The notes under the pieces were generated by a model. That model did not search any database and was not told the origin of the DNA. It saw only the letters and a list, made by a program, of their open reading frames with translations. Below, piece after piece: positions 8,170 through 17,418 of a DNA stretch of 64,000 bases. A program made the position numbers and the translations under genes. Location of the stretch: NCBI GenBank assembly GCA_016866355.1, contig VGMN01000008.1:30066-94065 (forward strand), written 5' to 3'. This DNA is from Bacteroidota bacterium (GTDB lineage: Bacteria > Bacteroidota > Bacteroidia > Chitinophagales > Chitinophagaceae). The stretch's first letter is position 1, and the number at the start of each line of letters is the position of its first letter.

Positions 8170-10590
8170 ATGACGCTCTCCTACAAATGGCTCTGCGACT
8201 ACCTGCCTGAAAAACCAGCTCCTGAAAAGCTGAGTCAACTGCTTACTTCCGTTGGGTTGGAGGTAGAAAGTATGCAGCCTTATGAAGAGGTTAAAGGCGG
8301 ACTCAAAGGTTTGATTATTGGAGAAGTAGTAAGCACAGCCAAACATCCCAACGCAGATAAATTAACACTCACAAAAGTTAATATTGGACAATCACCATCA
8401 CTCTCGATTGTTTGTGGTGCTCCCAATGTTGCCGCTGGCCAAAAAGTTGTAGTAGCACCCGTAGGCACTACCATTTACCCTACCCAAGGCCAACCCTTAA
8501 CGATGCGAGTAGCAAAAATTCGCGGAGAGGAAAGTCAAGGAATGATTTGTGCGGAAGATGAAATTGGATTGGGCGAAAGTCACGCAGGTATTTTAGTACT
8601 GGATGCAACAGCAATTCCAGGCACTCCTGCTTCGGAATATTTCAATTTATACGATGATATCATTTATGAAATTGGGCTAACCCCCAACCGAATGGATGCC
8701 ATGAGTCACTGGGGTGTAGCAAGAGATGTTTGCGCCTATATCAATCATCACGAAAATAAAAATCTTACTCCGATACTCCCTGCAATTGCTTCGCTGGAAA
8801 AGGGCGGCAAACAAGACAGGTTTCAGGTTACTATTGAAAACAAAAAAGCTTGTCCGCGTTATTCAGGTATTGCAATCACCGGAATTAAAGTAGGACCGTC
8901 CCCCACTTGGTTACAGAAAAGATTAAAGGCAGTTGGCGTTCGTCCCATTAATAATATTGTAGATATCACCAATTATATTCAGCATGAAACAGGGCAACCC
9001 CTTCATGCGTTTGATGCAACAGCTATTGCAGGAAATCAAATTATTGTAAAAAACTTACCCGCCGGCACTGAATTTGTTACGCTGGATGGCACTACAAGAA
9101 AATTACATGAAGAAGATTTGATGATTTGCAATGCAAAAGAAGGCATGTGCATCGCTGGTGTTTTTGGTGGCCTTCACAGTGGCGTAAAAGAATCTACACG
9201 CTCCCTATTCATTGAAAGTGCATTTTTTGAAGGGATCTCGATCCGTAAAACTTCATTCAGACATGGACTTCGAACAGACGCAGCCACTCGATTTGAAAAA
9301 GGAACTGATATAGAAGCCACAGTCCGTGTATTAGAAAGAGCTACTCAATTAATCCAAGAGATAGCGGGTGGTGAGGTAGCAGGATCACTAATTGATTGCT
9401 ATCCGAGTCCACAACCTAAAAAAACGGTGACGGTACGCTGGTCCATGCTCGCTAAACTCAGTGGAAAAGTATACACACCGGTTACTGTAAAAAAATTGTT
9501 GACCAGCTTGGGTTTTGAATGGGCCATGGAAGATGGAGACGGATTTACCGTATTGGTGCCTACCCATAAAACAGATATTAGTTTACAAGCTGATATTGTG
9601 GAGGAGATCATTCGTGTTGACGGACTTGATAATATTGAGACCCCTACTCAAATTAAATTATCACCTGCTATTGATCCTGAAAATTGGAAAGCAACCTTGA
9701 AAGAAAAAACCGCTAACCAATTAGCAGGAATGGGATTTCAGGAAATGATGACTAATTCTATTACCAATGCTGCCTATTACAACAATAGCCAGGGATTAGT
9801 AACCATGATCAATAGTTTGAGCGCTGAATTGAATTGCTTACGTCCCCGTTTGCTTGAAACTGCATTGGAAGTGGTGGCACATAACCTCAATCACCGAAAT
9901 TTAAATCTTCGGTTATTTGAATTTGGGAAAATATACAACCGAAAAGATAGTGACCAATTTGAGGAAGCAGAAAGATGTTGTATAGTGATCACCGGTCAAA
10001 AACAAGAAAGTAGTTGGAGACAAGGGGCTACTGCATCAGATTTCTATGCCCTGAAAGGAGCCGTTGAAGCCCTATTAAAAGGATTAGGACTCAACAACAG
10101 TGAGCAAAAGATGGAACCCACTGCAGCCATTGGCTATGGCATTAACTGGACGCACGCAAAACAAATCCTTGGGTATGGAGGTGAAGTTGCTCCTGCAATA
10201 CTTGAGAAGATGGGAATCAAACAACCAGTTTTCTACGCTGAGCTAAATTGGAATTTAATAGCAACACAATCCAACCAACAGCGTCGCACTATCCGTGAAA
10301 TTCCTCGTTTTCCCGCTGTACAACGGGACCTGGCATTGATTGCTCCCCGTAGTTTAACCTGGGAGCAGATTCAATCTGCTGTGCATAAGATCCAACTTGA
10401 ATGCCTGCAGGATATCAAACTCTTTGATATATTCGAGAGTGATAAGCTAGGCGTTGATAAAAAATCTATGGCAGTGAATTTCACATTTCAACATGTAGAG
10501 AGAACCTTAACTGACAAAGAGATTGAAGAATGGATGAATAAAATACTGGCTACCCTAGAAAAAGACCTTAGTATAAACTTGAGAAAATGA
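8170..10590 (+). CDS. pheT: Phenylalanyl-tRNA synthetase beta subunit
   Basis: This is the large subunit of the alpha2-beta2 enzyme that charges tRNA-Phe. Its 806 residues carry the tRNA-binding EMAP-like domain (about 40-150, HPNADKLTLTKVNIG and CGAPNVAAGQKVVVA), the B3/B4 editing domain, B5, a catalytic-like core, and a C-terminal ferredoxin-fold anticodon-binding domain (FPAVQRDLALIAP onward). The alpha subunit gene pheS is not in the window. The stop overlaps the start of the next small gene by four bases (ATGA), so translation is probably coupled into the coiled-coil and zapA genes. Confidence 0.96.
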   Translation: MTLSYKWLCDYLPEKPAPEKLSQLLTSVGLEVESMQPYEEVKGGLKGLIIGEVVSTAKHPNADKLTLTKVNIGQSPSLSIVCGAPNVAAGQKVVVAPVGTTIYPTQGQPLTMRVAKIRGEESQGMICAEDEIGLGESHAGILVLDATAIPGTPASEYFNLYDDIIYEIGLTPNRMDAMSHWGVARDVCAYINHHENKNLTPILPAIASLEKGGKQDRFQVTIENKKACPRYSGIAITGIKVGPSPTWLQKRLKAVGVRPINNIVDITNYIQHETGQPLHAFDATAIAGNQIIVKNLPAGTEFVTLDGTTRKLHEEDLMICNAKEGMCIAGVFGGLHSGVKESTRSLFIESAFFEGISIRKTSFRHGLRTDAATRFEKGTDIEATVRVLERATQLIQEIAGGEVAGSLIDCYPSPQPKKTVTVRWSMLAKLSGKVYTPVTVKKLLTSLGFEWAMEDGDGFTVLVPTHKTDISLQADIVEEIIRVDGLDNIETPTQIKLSPAIDPENWKATLKEKTANQLAGMGFQEMMTNSITNAAYYNNSQGLVTMINSLSAELNCLRPRLLETALEVVAHNLNHRNLNLRLFEFGKIYNRKDSDQFEEAERCCIVITGQKQESSWRQGATASDFYALKGAVEALLKGLGLNNSEQKMEPTAAIGYGINWTHAKQILGYGGEVAPAILEKMGIKQPVFYAELNWNLIATQSNQQRRTIREIPRFPAVQRDLALIAPRSLTWEQIQSAVHKIQLECLQDIKLFDIFESDKLGVDKKSMAVNFTFQHVERTLTDKEIEEWMNKILATLEKDLSINLRK

Positions 10591-10874
10591 GCACGCTGCA
10601 AATAGATTTAGAACGCATTCAACAAAAGTTGCAACAATTAGTGCAATACCAGCAAAAGCTGCGTGCAGAGAATCAGGTTTTACGGGAACAAGTAGCTAAA
10701 AGCGTTGAAGAAAAAGAAATCCTTGCGGCACAAATTTCACAACTGCAAGAACAAATTGGACTTCTTAAATTGAATAACGGAACGTTGGAAAGTCAGGATA
10801 AAAAAGAAATGGAGAAAAAAATCAATCAGTATATCCGTGAGATTGATCGTTGTATTGCTCAATTAGGAGAATAA
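10587..10874 (+). CDS. Small coiled-coil protein upstream of zapA
   Basis: This 95-residue protein is almost entirely predicted coiled coil: leucine, isoleucine and glutamine recur with heptad spacing from residue 5 to about 70 (ERIQQKLQQLVQYQQ, AQISQLQEQIGLLKL). The start overlaps the pheT stop by four bases and the stop is three bases before zapA, so it is co-translated with both. Size, coiled-coil character and context resemble ZapB, the ZapA partner of proteobacteria. That role is inference only, and I recognise no named family. Confidence 0.8.
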   Translation: MSTLQIDLERIQQKLQQLVQYQQKLRAENQVLREQVAKSVEEKEILAAQISQLQEQIGLLKLNNGTLESQDKKEMEKKINQYIREIDRCIAQLGE

Positions 10875-10877
10875 CCT

Positions 10878-11174
10878 ATGGCAGAACTTATACCACTATC
10901 CGCACAAATTGGAGACAGGGCCTACCGCATCAAGGTGGAACCCAAGGACGAAGCCTTGGTTAGAAAAACGCTCCAACAAATCAATGATAAAATTATGGAG
11001 CTGAAATCACTGTATGTAGGTAAGGACATGCAAGATTATGTATCCATGACCATGATCTGGTATGCTACACAACAGCCTACCACAACAGCCGCTGTTGGAG
11101 CAGTAGAAGATCCCACTATCAGACAAGGGTTAGCAATCTTGGAAGGGCTGATTGAAAACGGCCTCCAACAATAA
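10878..11174 (+). CDS. zapA: Cell division protein ZapA
   Basis: ZapA binds and bundles FtsZ protofilaments at the division ring. The 98-residue protein has the ZapA globular start (IPLSAQIGDRAYRIKVEPKDEALVRKTLQQIN) and a C-terminal helix that would dimerise. It follows the coiled-coil gene by three bases. In many Bacteroidota zapA precedes rny; here a minus-strand thioredoxin gene lies between them. Confidence 0.86.
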   Translation: MAELIPLSAQIGDRAYRIKVEPKDEALVRKTLQQINDKIMELKSLYVGKDMQDYVSMTMIWYATQQPTTTAAVGAVEDPTIRQGLAILEGLIENGLQQ

Positions 11175-11181
11175 CACCCTC

Positions 11182-12354
11182 CTATTTTCCTTCCAGGAGT
11201 TCTTCCATTTTTTTAGCTAAGGCCTCTCCACGTAAATTTTTAGCAATGATTTTTCCAGTAGGATCTAAAAGAAGATTCTGAGGAATAGCACGAATGCCAT
11301 ACTGTTTGGAAACAGCATTATCCCAATATTTAAGGTCACTTAGATGTGACCAGGTTAGATTATCATCATGGATGGCCTTCATCCATTTGTCTTTTTGTCC
11401 GGCACGATCCAATGAAATACCAAGTATATGAAAGTTTTTATCCTTGTATTGGTTGAATACTTTCACTACGTTCGGATTCTCTTGACGGCAAGGACCACAC
11501 CAGCTAGCCCAAAAGTCAATCAACAGATAACGGCCTTTGAAGGAGGATAATTGAACAGGCTGCTCTAACGTATCGTTTTGTGTAAACTCAGGGGCCATCC
11601 GACCAATACCAGTCAGTTTTGCTGTTTCAAGTTGTTCTTTAAAACTTTTTACTGTTGGGTACTCCTGTACTGCAGCAGGTAGGGCGTTGAAAAGAGGCTC
11701 AACCTTATCAGGATTAATATCCCATCCGGCATATTGCTGAAGTGCATAAAATGCAGCTGGAGAACTTGGATTTTTTTGAATGTAGCCGGACAATACATTT
11801 TCTTTTAAATCGGATTCTAACACATCAATCTGCGCTTCCACCCGGTCTCTGGCTTCAGTATCTTTCTTTGCGTTGGCCTTAGCATAATCCTGATATAAAA
11901 CTTTCATCTTGTCATCGTAGGGTTTACGTAAAGCTTGAAGAGCCAGGTAAGCTTCATGGTGTTTGGACCCCTTGATGCTAACGTTACTAAAAGAGTCGGT
12001 GGAATTAATTCTAATCCGTCCGTCACCAGCATAAACATTGAAGGCATCACGGGATTGATTACTGGTAGACCCTCCGGCAAGTGGGGTAAATTGCTTTGCA
12101 GAGCCCGCGTTTGCATATTTCACACGAAAGGCTAATAGTTCTGGCTCCACCATTTTTAATGTGAACGTGTAAGCATTATCTATCACTTTACAACTATCCT
12201 TGACAGAGGTTCCATTAACACGGTGGTACAAATAAACCCACTCAGGCTCAGGCTGGACATTTTTAAAACTTCCCTTGATAGACAAAGGCTTAGCATTATC
12301 CTGACCAAACAGGGAAAATGGGAAGGCCAAACAGGCCAAAAGTAGGTTACGCAT
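11182..12354 (-). CDS. TlpA-like thioredoxin-fold protein with N-terminal DUF4369-like domain
   Basis: This is a probable periplasmic thiol-disulfide oxidoreductase. The start at 12352-12354 gives the signal peptide MRNLLLACLAFPFSLFGQ; the longer frame upstream would bury it. After the signal comes a beta-rich domain like DUF4369 (IKGSFKNVQPEPEWVYLY), a helical middle, then a C-terminal AhpC/TSA-thioredoxin domain with the redox motif WCGPC (FWASWCGPCRQENP). Length is 390 residues. Relatives such as ResA and TlpA reduce cytochrome c apoproteins; this protein's target is unknown. It lies antisense between zapA and rny. Confidence 0.88.
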   Translation of the reverse strand: MRNLLLACLAFPFSLFGQDNAKPLSIKGSFKNVQPEPEWVYLYHRVNGTSVKDSCKVIDNAYTFTLKMVEPELLAFRVKYANAGSAKQFTPLAGGSTSNQSRDAFNVYAGDGRIRINSTDSFSNVSIKGSKHHEAYLALQALRKPYDDKMKVLYQDYAKANAKKDTEARDRVEAQIDVLESDLKENVLSGYIQKNPSSPAAFYALQQYAGWDINPDKVEPLFNALPAAVQEYPTVKSFKEQLETAKLTGIGRMAPEFTQNDTLEQPVQLSSFKGRYLLIDFWASWCGPCRQENPNVVKVFNQYKDKNFHILGISLDRAGQKDKWMKAIHDDNLTWSHLSDLKYWDNAVSKQYGIRAIPQNLLLDPTGKIIAKNLRGEALAKKMEELLEGK

Positions 12355-12391
12355 GGGGTAAATTGAGGGCTCTAATATACGCATCTTTTCA

Positions 12392-12417
12392 TACCTTTGT
12401 AGACCACACATTTGTGG
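12392..12417 (+). promoter_or_regulatory. -7 element and short dyad upstream of rny
   Basis: TACCTTTG (12392-12399) matches TAnnTTTG, 54 bases before the rny ATG. Immediately after it is an inverted repeat CCACA-CATT-TGTGG (12404-12417), which would be at the 5' end of the rny transcript. No -33 TTTG at normal spacing is seen. Confidence 0.45.
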
Positions 12418-12452
12418 AACAAGCATTGTGAAACAACTAAATCAAAAATTCA

Positions 12453-14018
12453 ATGGATCTCAATATATTGTACGCCCTTATTGGCGTAATCGCAGGGGGG
12501 GCTGGCCTCTTGGCGGGAAAAGTCTTCTTTGCAAAGGGGAGTCGTAAGCAAGTAGAAGAGGCTGAAATTCAAGCACAAACAATTTTAAAAGAGGCTGAAC
12601 TAAGGGCTGAAACAGTTCGGAAAGAAAAAGAACTAGAGGCCAAAGAAAGGTTTGTCCAGCTAAAGGCTGCTCATGAAAGAGAGGTACTGGATCGTAACAA
12701 AAAGGTGATCGATTCGGAAAACCGCGTTCGTCAGAAGGAGCAATCCATCAGCCAAAAAGAAAATAACCTGGATAAGCAAATCAAGGAAAATGAAACGCTG
12801 AAGGAAAACCTGAACCGCCAATTGGAACAAACCAATATGAAACGGGCGGAGTTGGAAAAAAATCAGGAAGAACATGTTCGTCGGCTAGAAAAAATTGCCA
12901 ATCTGTCTGCAGATGATGCACGGGCTCAATTAATTGAAAGCTTGCGTAGCGAAACACAAACCAAGGCACTGGTTTTACAACAGGAGATTATTGAGGATGC
13001 CAAACAAAAGGCACAGAAGGAAGCTCGTAAAATAATTATTCAAACCATTCAACGTACGGCCGCAGAGCAAGCCATCGAAAACTCCATTACTGTTTTTAAT
13101 CTGGAGAGTGACGAAATCAAAGGCCAGATCATTGGAAGAGAAGGTAGAAATATCCGTGCTATTGAGGCGGCTACCGGAGTGGATCTTATTGTGGATGATA
13201 CCCCTGAGGCCATTCTTTTATCAAGCTTTGATCCATTGCGTCGTGAGATTGCCCGCTTGAGCTTGCAACGTTTAGTGACTGATGGACGTATCCACCCTGC
13301 CCGTATTGAGGAAGTGGTGGAAAAAACACGTAAGCAAATTGAAGAGCAGGTAATGGAAATTGGTGAACGCACAGTAATTGAACTGGGTATTCATGGTTTA
13401 CACAAAGAATTGATTAGGATGGTGGGAAGAATGCGCTTCCGTTCGTCCTACGGACAAAACTTATTGATGCATAGCCGCGAAACCGCCAATCTGTGTGCCA
13501 CCATGGCTGCGGAATTAGGACTTAATCCCAAGCTAGCAAAACGCGCCGGGCTTTTGCACGATATTGGAAAAGTACCTGATGAGGAAAGTGAATTAAGCCA
13601 CGCACTATTAGGTGCCAAGCTGGCTGAGAAATATGGTGAAAATCCTGCGGTGGTTAACGCAATTGGTGCCCACCACGATGAGATGGAAATGCAATATGTA
13701 ATTTCCCCCATTATCCAGGCCTGTGATGCTATTTCCGGTGCCCGTCCAGGTGCCAGAAGGGAGATCATGCAGCAATACCTGCAACGTATCAAGGATCTGG
13801 AAAACCTGGCTATGTCCTACACTGGCGTAGAAAAAGCTTATGCCATCCAGGCCGGCCGAGAGTTACGCGTAATTGTTGAGGCTGAGAAGGTAAGCGATCA
13901 AGAATCAGACAAACTTTCCTTTGAAATTGCGCAAAAAATTCAAACAGAGATGACCTTCCCTGGCCAGATTAAGGTGACGGTTATCCGGGAAAAAAGAGCA
14001 GTAAATGTTGCCCGATAG
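12453..14018 (+). CDS. rny: Ribonuclease Y
   Basis: RNase Y is a membrane-anchored endoribonuclease that starts mRNA turnover. The 521 residues show an N-terminal membrane segment (about 3-24), a long charged coiled coil (about 30-195), a KH RNA-binding domain ([22 protein letters not shown], about 220-245) and an HD phosphohydrolase domain whose metal motif is [13 protein letters not shown] (about 367-379). All domains are complete. It is followed 42 bases later by rplS, whose promoter begins inside the end of rny. Confidence 0.96.
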   Translation: MDLNILYALIGVIAGGAGLLAGKVFFAKGSRKQVEEAEIQAQTILKEAELRAETVRKEKELEAKERFVQLKAAHEREVLDRNKKVIDSENRVRQKEQSISQKENNLDKQIKENETLKENLNRQLEQTNMKRAELEKNQEEHVRRLEKIANLSADDARAQLIESLRSETQTKALVLQQEIIEDAKQKAQKEARKIIIQTIQRTAAEQAIENSITVFNLESDEIKGQIIGREGRNIRAIEAATGVDLIVDDTPEAILLSSFDPLRREIARLSLQRLVTDGRIHPARIEEVVEKTRKQIEEQVMEIGERTVIELGIHGLHKELIRMVGRMRFRSSYGQNLLMHSRETANLCATMAAELGLNPKLAKRAGLLHDIGKVPDEESELSHALLGAKLAEKYGENPAVVNAIGAHHDEMEMQYVISPIIQACDAISGARPGARREIMQQYLQRIKDLENLAMSYTGVEKAYAIQAGRELRVIVEAEKVSDQESDKLSFEIAQKIQTEMTFPGQIKVTVIREKRAVNVAR

Positions 14019-14038
14019 GGTGATTTTCACTACCTTTG
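14008..14038 (+). promoter_or_regulatory. Bacteroidota promoter for rplS
   Basis: TTG (14008-14010), 20 bases, then TACCTTTG (14031-14038). The -33 part lies within the last codons of rny. The element is 22 bases before the rplS ATG, giving a short leader. Confidence 0.6.
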
Positions 14039-14060
14039 TTCTCCTTTAAAACTTTTACAC

Positions 14061-14432
14061 ATGAACGCCATTGCCTTTGTACACGAGCAGCTGACGGCAA
14101 AAAAGGAATTCCCGGCTTTCAAGCCTGGAGATAATATCACCGTCAATTACAAGATCATTGAGGGTAACAAGGAGCGTATCCAGTCCTTCAAAGGTGATGT
14201 GACCAAGAAGCAGGGCACTGGTAACACTGCCAGCTTTACGGTACGTAAGATCTCTGACGGAGTTGGTGTAGAAAGAGTATTCCCCTTCTACTCCCCTAAT
14301 ATTGAATCAATCGAATTGAATAAAACAGGTCAGGTACGTCGTGCTAAACTGTTCTACCAGCGTAAGCGTAGCGGTAAAAGTGCTCGTATCCGTGAAAAGA
14401 GAATGGCAGTGGCAGAAACTGCAGAAGCTTAA
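14061..14432 (+). CDS. rplS: 50S ribosomal protein L19
   Basis: L19 sits at the interface of the 30S and 50S subunits. The 123-residue protein has the family core [42 protein letters not shown] and the basic tail [22 protein letters not shown]. It has its own promoter and is closed by a strong hairpin terminator, so it is probably transcribed alone as well as from rny read-through. Confidence 0.97.
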   Translation: MNAIAFVHEQLTAKKEFPAFKPGDNITVNYKIIEGNKERIQSFKGDVTKKQGTGNTASFTVRKISDGVGVERVFPFYSPNIESIELNKTGQVRRAKLFYQRKRSGKSARIREKRMAVAETAEA

Positions 14433-14454
14433 TCCAATCCAACTTGTTAAATTG

Positions 14455-14484
14455 AATCCCGTTCCACAACAAACGGGATTTTTT
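14455..14484 (+). terminator. Rho-independent terminator after rplS
   Basis: A perfect nine-base-pair stem, AATCCCGTT (14455-14463) and AACGGGATT (14472-14480), with an eight-base loop is followed by a T run to 14484. It starts 22 bases after the rplS stop. Confidence 0.9.
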
Positions 14485-14535
14485 ATGCCGGTTAATAAAC
14501 AGCTGTCTTATCTTTACAACTACAATTTTAGTTTT

Positions 14536-14745
14536 ATGATGAACCCCATTCTGCTAGGCATGCTTGGAACCAACGAAATCATCATCATTCTGGTTATCGT
14601 GCTTTTATTATTTGGAGGTCGCAAGATCCCTGAGTTGATGAAAGGGCTTGGAAAAGGCGTGCGTGAATTCAATGATGCCAAGAATAATGTGAAAAAGGAA
14701 ATCGAGGACAGCGCCAATGATGTAACGCGTTCTGTTAAGGAATAA
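14536..14745 (+). CDS. tatA: Sec-independent (twin-arginine) translocase subunit TatA/E
   Basis: TatA forms the channel component that moves folded proteins across the inner membrane. The 69-residue protein has the single N-terminal membrane helix (NEIIIILVIVLLLFG), the hinge with FGGRKIPELMKGLGKG, and the amphipathic helix GVREFNDAKNNV, all in family order. I start at the ATG at 14536, because the upstream part of the frame runs through rplS and its terminator. A -7-like TATCTTTA lies at about 14508-14515. tatC is not in the window. Confidence 0.93.
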   Translation: MMNPILLGMLGTNEIIIILVIVLLLFGGRKIPELMKGLGKGVREFNDAKNNVKKEIEDSANDVTRSVKE

Positions 14746-14760
14746 TTCCTTTTGAATTGT

Positions 14761-15729
14761 ATGCCCTTATTGGTTAATCTAGGACCAATGCTCGCCTTGG
14801 TTTTCCTGTTATCCTATTGCAACTTTACCAGTCAGGCTCAAACCGGTCCCAGAGGTTTTAGTCAATTATTTGATAGCACCAGCTGGAATACCTCCACAGG
14901 TGTCAGGCTAAATCCGCAAGCCATCAGTTTTGTTGAAAGCTATATGCAACGGGTGGGTCCTGGTATGCGAAAAATGAAAGATTGGGGGCTGCCTTACTTT
15001 ACTATGATGGATGAAGTGTTAGCTGCAAACAATTTACCCGGGCAACTAAAATACCTGGCTGTTATTGAATCCGGATTACGTTCAACGGCAGTTTCCTGGG
15101 CAGGCGCAGTGGGTCCATGGCAATTTATGCCCGCTACTGGTACAAGATATGGTTTAAAAATTTCTGCACAGAAAGATGAACGGATGGATTATATCAAAAG
15201 CACCAAAGCCGCTGCACGCTATCTTACTGATCTTTACAAACAATTTCAAGATTGGCTCTTAGTTATTGCTGCCTACAATGGTGGAGAAGGATCTGTTAAT
15301 CGTGCCATTAGACTAAGTGGTAGCAGGGATTTTTGGAAGCTTCAACGCTATTTACCTGCGGAGTCCATGAATCATGTCAAAAAGTTCATTGCCACCCATT
15401 ATGTTTTTGAAGGCGAGGGCGGAGCAACCACACTTACCAAAGCAGAATCACAGGCACAAGCCGAACGGCTGACACAACCCTTATCGGTAGCCGAACAAGA
15501 GGGAACAACCACCTTGTTATTAGAAGGTCGTTATAAAAAAGAAGCCATTTTGAAATACACGGGTGTAGATCCTGCAGCATTCAAACGTTACAACCCTTCG
15601 TTTGATGAAACAATCTCAATGCGCGGAAATTATTTGCTACGGCTATCAGTTCCCTGTATGCAAGCTTTTGAAGAAAATAAGGGATCCATTTTAGAGGAAA
15701 GCCTACAGCTGCTACTCAGAAGAAATTAA
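14761..15729 (+). CDS. Lytic transglycosylase (MltD-like, SLT domain)
   Basis: This exported enzyme cleaves peptidoglycan between MurNAc and GlcNAc. A signal sequence ends near SYCNFTSQAQ. The SLT domain carries the catalytic glutamate in VIESGLRSTAVS, followed by AGAVGPWQFMPATG and AAYNGGEGSVNRAI, the three hallmark blocks. The C-terminal 80 residues (GRYKKEAILKYTGV onward) resemble a degenerate LysM-like peptidoglycan-binding region, which is a weak inference. I start at the ATG at 14761, fifteen bases after tatA. The stop overlaps the stop of the convergent acidic-protein gene. Confidence 0.88.
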   Translation: MPLLVNLGPMLALVFLLSYCNFTSQAQTGPRGFSQLFDSTSWNTSTGVRLNPQAISFVESYMQRVGPGMRKMKDWGLPYFTMMDEVLAANNLPGQLKYLAVIESGLRSTAVSWAGAVGPWQFMPATGTRYGLKISAQKDERMDYIKSTKAAARYLTDLYKQFQDWLLVIAAYNGGEGSVNRAIRLSGSRDFWKLQRYLPAESMNHVKKFIATHYVFEGEGGATTLTKAESQAQAERLTQPLSVAEQEGTTTLLLEGRYKKEAILKYTGVDPAAFKRYNPSFDETISMRGNYLLRLSVPCMQAFEENKGSILEESLQLLLRRN

Positions 15730-16049
15730 AAATCATCCTCCTCGTCCAACTCCTTATCGTTGAAGAGATCATCATCAAATTCATCCTCTTCAATTTTAAA
15801 ATCGTCTTCCTCCTCTCCTTTTTTTGCAGGACCTTTTTTCCCTTTTGATTTGGGTAAATCGAATTCATCAAAATCAGGATCCCAATTATCGTCCTCTTGT
15901 TTTTCCCAATCATCTTGCGCTACATCATCTTCTTCCTCATCGTACTGTTGACTCTTTTTAGGTTTAGAAGAATCTTTTGCAGCAGCAAAACCGGAAATTT
16001 TTTCGGTTGTAGTAGCAAGCTTTTTTGCCTTTTCTGATTTTATGGCCAT
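15726..16049 (-). CDS. Acidic low-complexity protein, function unknown
   Basis: This 107-residue protein is basic at the N-terminus (MAIKSEKAKKLATTTEKI) and then extremely rich in Asp and Glu, with a central lysine-glycine patch (KSKGKKGPAKKGE). It looks intrinsically disordered, with no signal peptide or membrane segment. I do not recognise a family. It follows purA by 70 bases on the same strand, so it may be read from the purA transcript. The composition is unusual for this window, but codon usage and an uninterrupted frame with an ATG support a real gene. Confidence 0.7.
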   Translation of the reverse strand: MAIKSEKAKKLATTTEKISGFAAAKDSSKPKKSQQYDEEEDDVAQDDWEKQEDDNWDPDFDEFDLPKSKGKKGPAKKGEEEDDFKIEEDEFDDDLFNDKELDEEDDF

Positions 16050-16119
16050 AGCAGAATCGGATTAGTATTGTAAATTTTCAGCGAAGTTTTTAAATCGCCA
16101 AATTTTTAAAATTCTTTTT

Positions 16120-17388
16120 TTAGGGTGTAACCGTAACTAATTGATTACGCCCTGGGCCGTTGGAGATATATTTCACATTCACGCCCAGGTATGTATTAAT
16201 AAAATTTACATACGTTTTCATAGCGTCGGGGAGTGATGCGTACGTTTTACAGGTGCTGGTATTTACACTCCAGCCAGGAAACTTTTCTAAAAAAGGAGTT
16301 GGTTTTGTTCGTTCTAATTGATAGGGAATTTCTGCCGTTTTCTTACCCTCCACCTCATAAGCAGTACAAACAGATAACGTAGCAAATGAATCTAATACAT
16401 CTGCTTTTGTCATTACAATTTGTGTTACACCATTGATCATACAAGCATAGCGAAGTGCTACCAGATCAATCCAGCCGCAACGACGAGGTCTGCCCGTAGT
16501 GGCGCCAAACTCATTACCAATTTTGCGTAGTTCCTCACCGATAGCATCTTCCAACTCAGTTGGAAAGGGCCCGCTTCCAACACGGGTACAATACGCTTTA
16601 GTTACCCCAATCACTTCGCCAATTTCTCGAGGAGCAATACCCAATCCATTACAAACACCCGCAGCAATGGTGTTGGAGGAAGTAACAAAAGGAAAGGTTC
16701 CAAAATCAATATCTAACATACTGCCTTGTGCCCCTTCTGCCAGTACTTTGTTTCCGGCTTTTATCTTCTCGTTGATAAAATATTCTCCATTTACAATATT
16801 GAGCTGCCGCAAAAATTCGATGGCTTCAAAAAATTCTTCCTCCCAAGCACTGATGTCTTCTTGGAATCCAAAACTATCCAGCAAACGCTGATGTTTTAAG
16901 CGGAGCTTAATATATTGAGTGGTGAAATTTTTATCGAGCAAGTCACCCACGCGTAATCCATTGCGCCCTGTTTTGTCCATGTATGCAGGGCCAATTCCTT
17001 TTAGTGTGGAACCAATTTTTTGGTTTCCTTTTGAAAGCTCTGCAGTTTTATCTAGCGCACGGTGTGTAGGAACAATTATATGTGTACGATCCGCGATAAA
17101 TAGATTTTTTTTCACATCCACGCCAAATGCAGCCACACTTTCACATTCGCGCTTGAGCGTTACCGGATCCAGCACTACCCCATTCCCAATTAAATTGACA
17201 ATGCCAGGATGAAAAATCCCAGATGGAATTTGGTGCAATACTAATTTTTTGTCATTGACATAAAGGGTATGTCCAGCGTTAGGTCCGCCCTGAAACCGAG
17301 CAACAACCTGATAGTCTTTTGCGAAGAAATCGACAATCTTACCCTTTCCTTCATCGCCCCATTGGAGGCCCAAGATAACATCGACCAT
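16120..17388 (-). CDS. purA: Adenylosuccinate synthetase
   Basis: PurA joins IMP and aspartate using GTP, the first step from IMP to AMP. The 422-residue protein begins with the P-loop-like GLQWGDEGKGK (residues 7-17), has the catalytic His in PNAGHTLYV (about 39-45), GIGPAYMDKTGR, the IMP-binding GVCNGLGIAPREIG and the GATTGRPRRCGW loop. All family blocks are present in order. It lies 30 bases downstream of the large adhesin gene on the same strand. Confidence 0.97.
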   Translation of the reverse strand: MVDVILGLQWGDEGKGKIVDFFAKDYQVVARFQGGPNAGHTLYVNDKKLVLHQIPSGIFHPGIVNLIGNGVVLDPVTLKRECESVAAFGVDVKKNLFIADRTHIIVPTHRALDKTAELSKGNQKIGSTLKGIGPAYMDKTGRNGLRVGDLLDKNFTTQYIKLRLKHQRLLDSFGFQEDISAWEEEFFEAIEFLRQLNIVNGEYFINEKIKAGNKVLAEGAQGSMLDIDFGTFPFVTSSNTIAAGVCNGLGIAPREIGEVIGVTKAYCTRVGSGPFPTELEDAIGEELRKIGNEFGATTGRPRRCGWIDLVALRYACMINGVTQIVMTKADVLDSFATLSVCTAYEVEGKKTAEIPYQLERTKPTPFLEKFPGWSVNTSTCKTYASLPDAMKTYVNFINTYLGVNVKYISNGPGRNQLVTVTP

Positions 17389-17418
17389 GTTGTAAAAGTA
17401 TGCGTCGCGAAAATAGGC

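Noticed and set aside
11175..12452. 6S RNA between zapA and rny
   Set aside because: I recall 6S RNA being found in this position in some Bacteroidota. Here the spacers flanking the thioredoxin gene are 7 and 98 bases, too short for 6S RNA.
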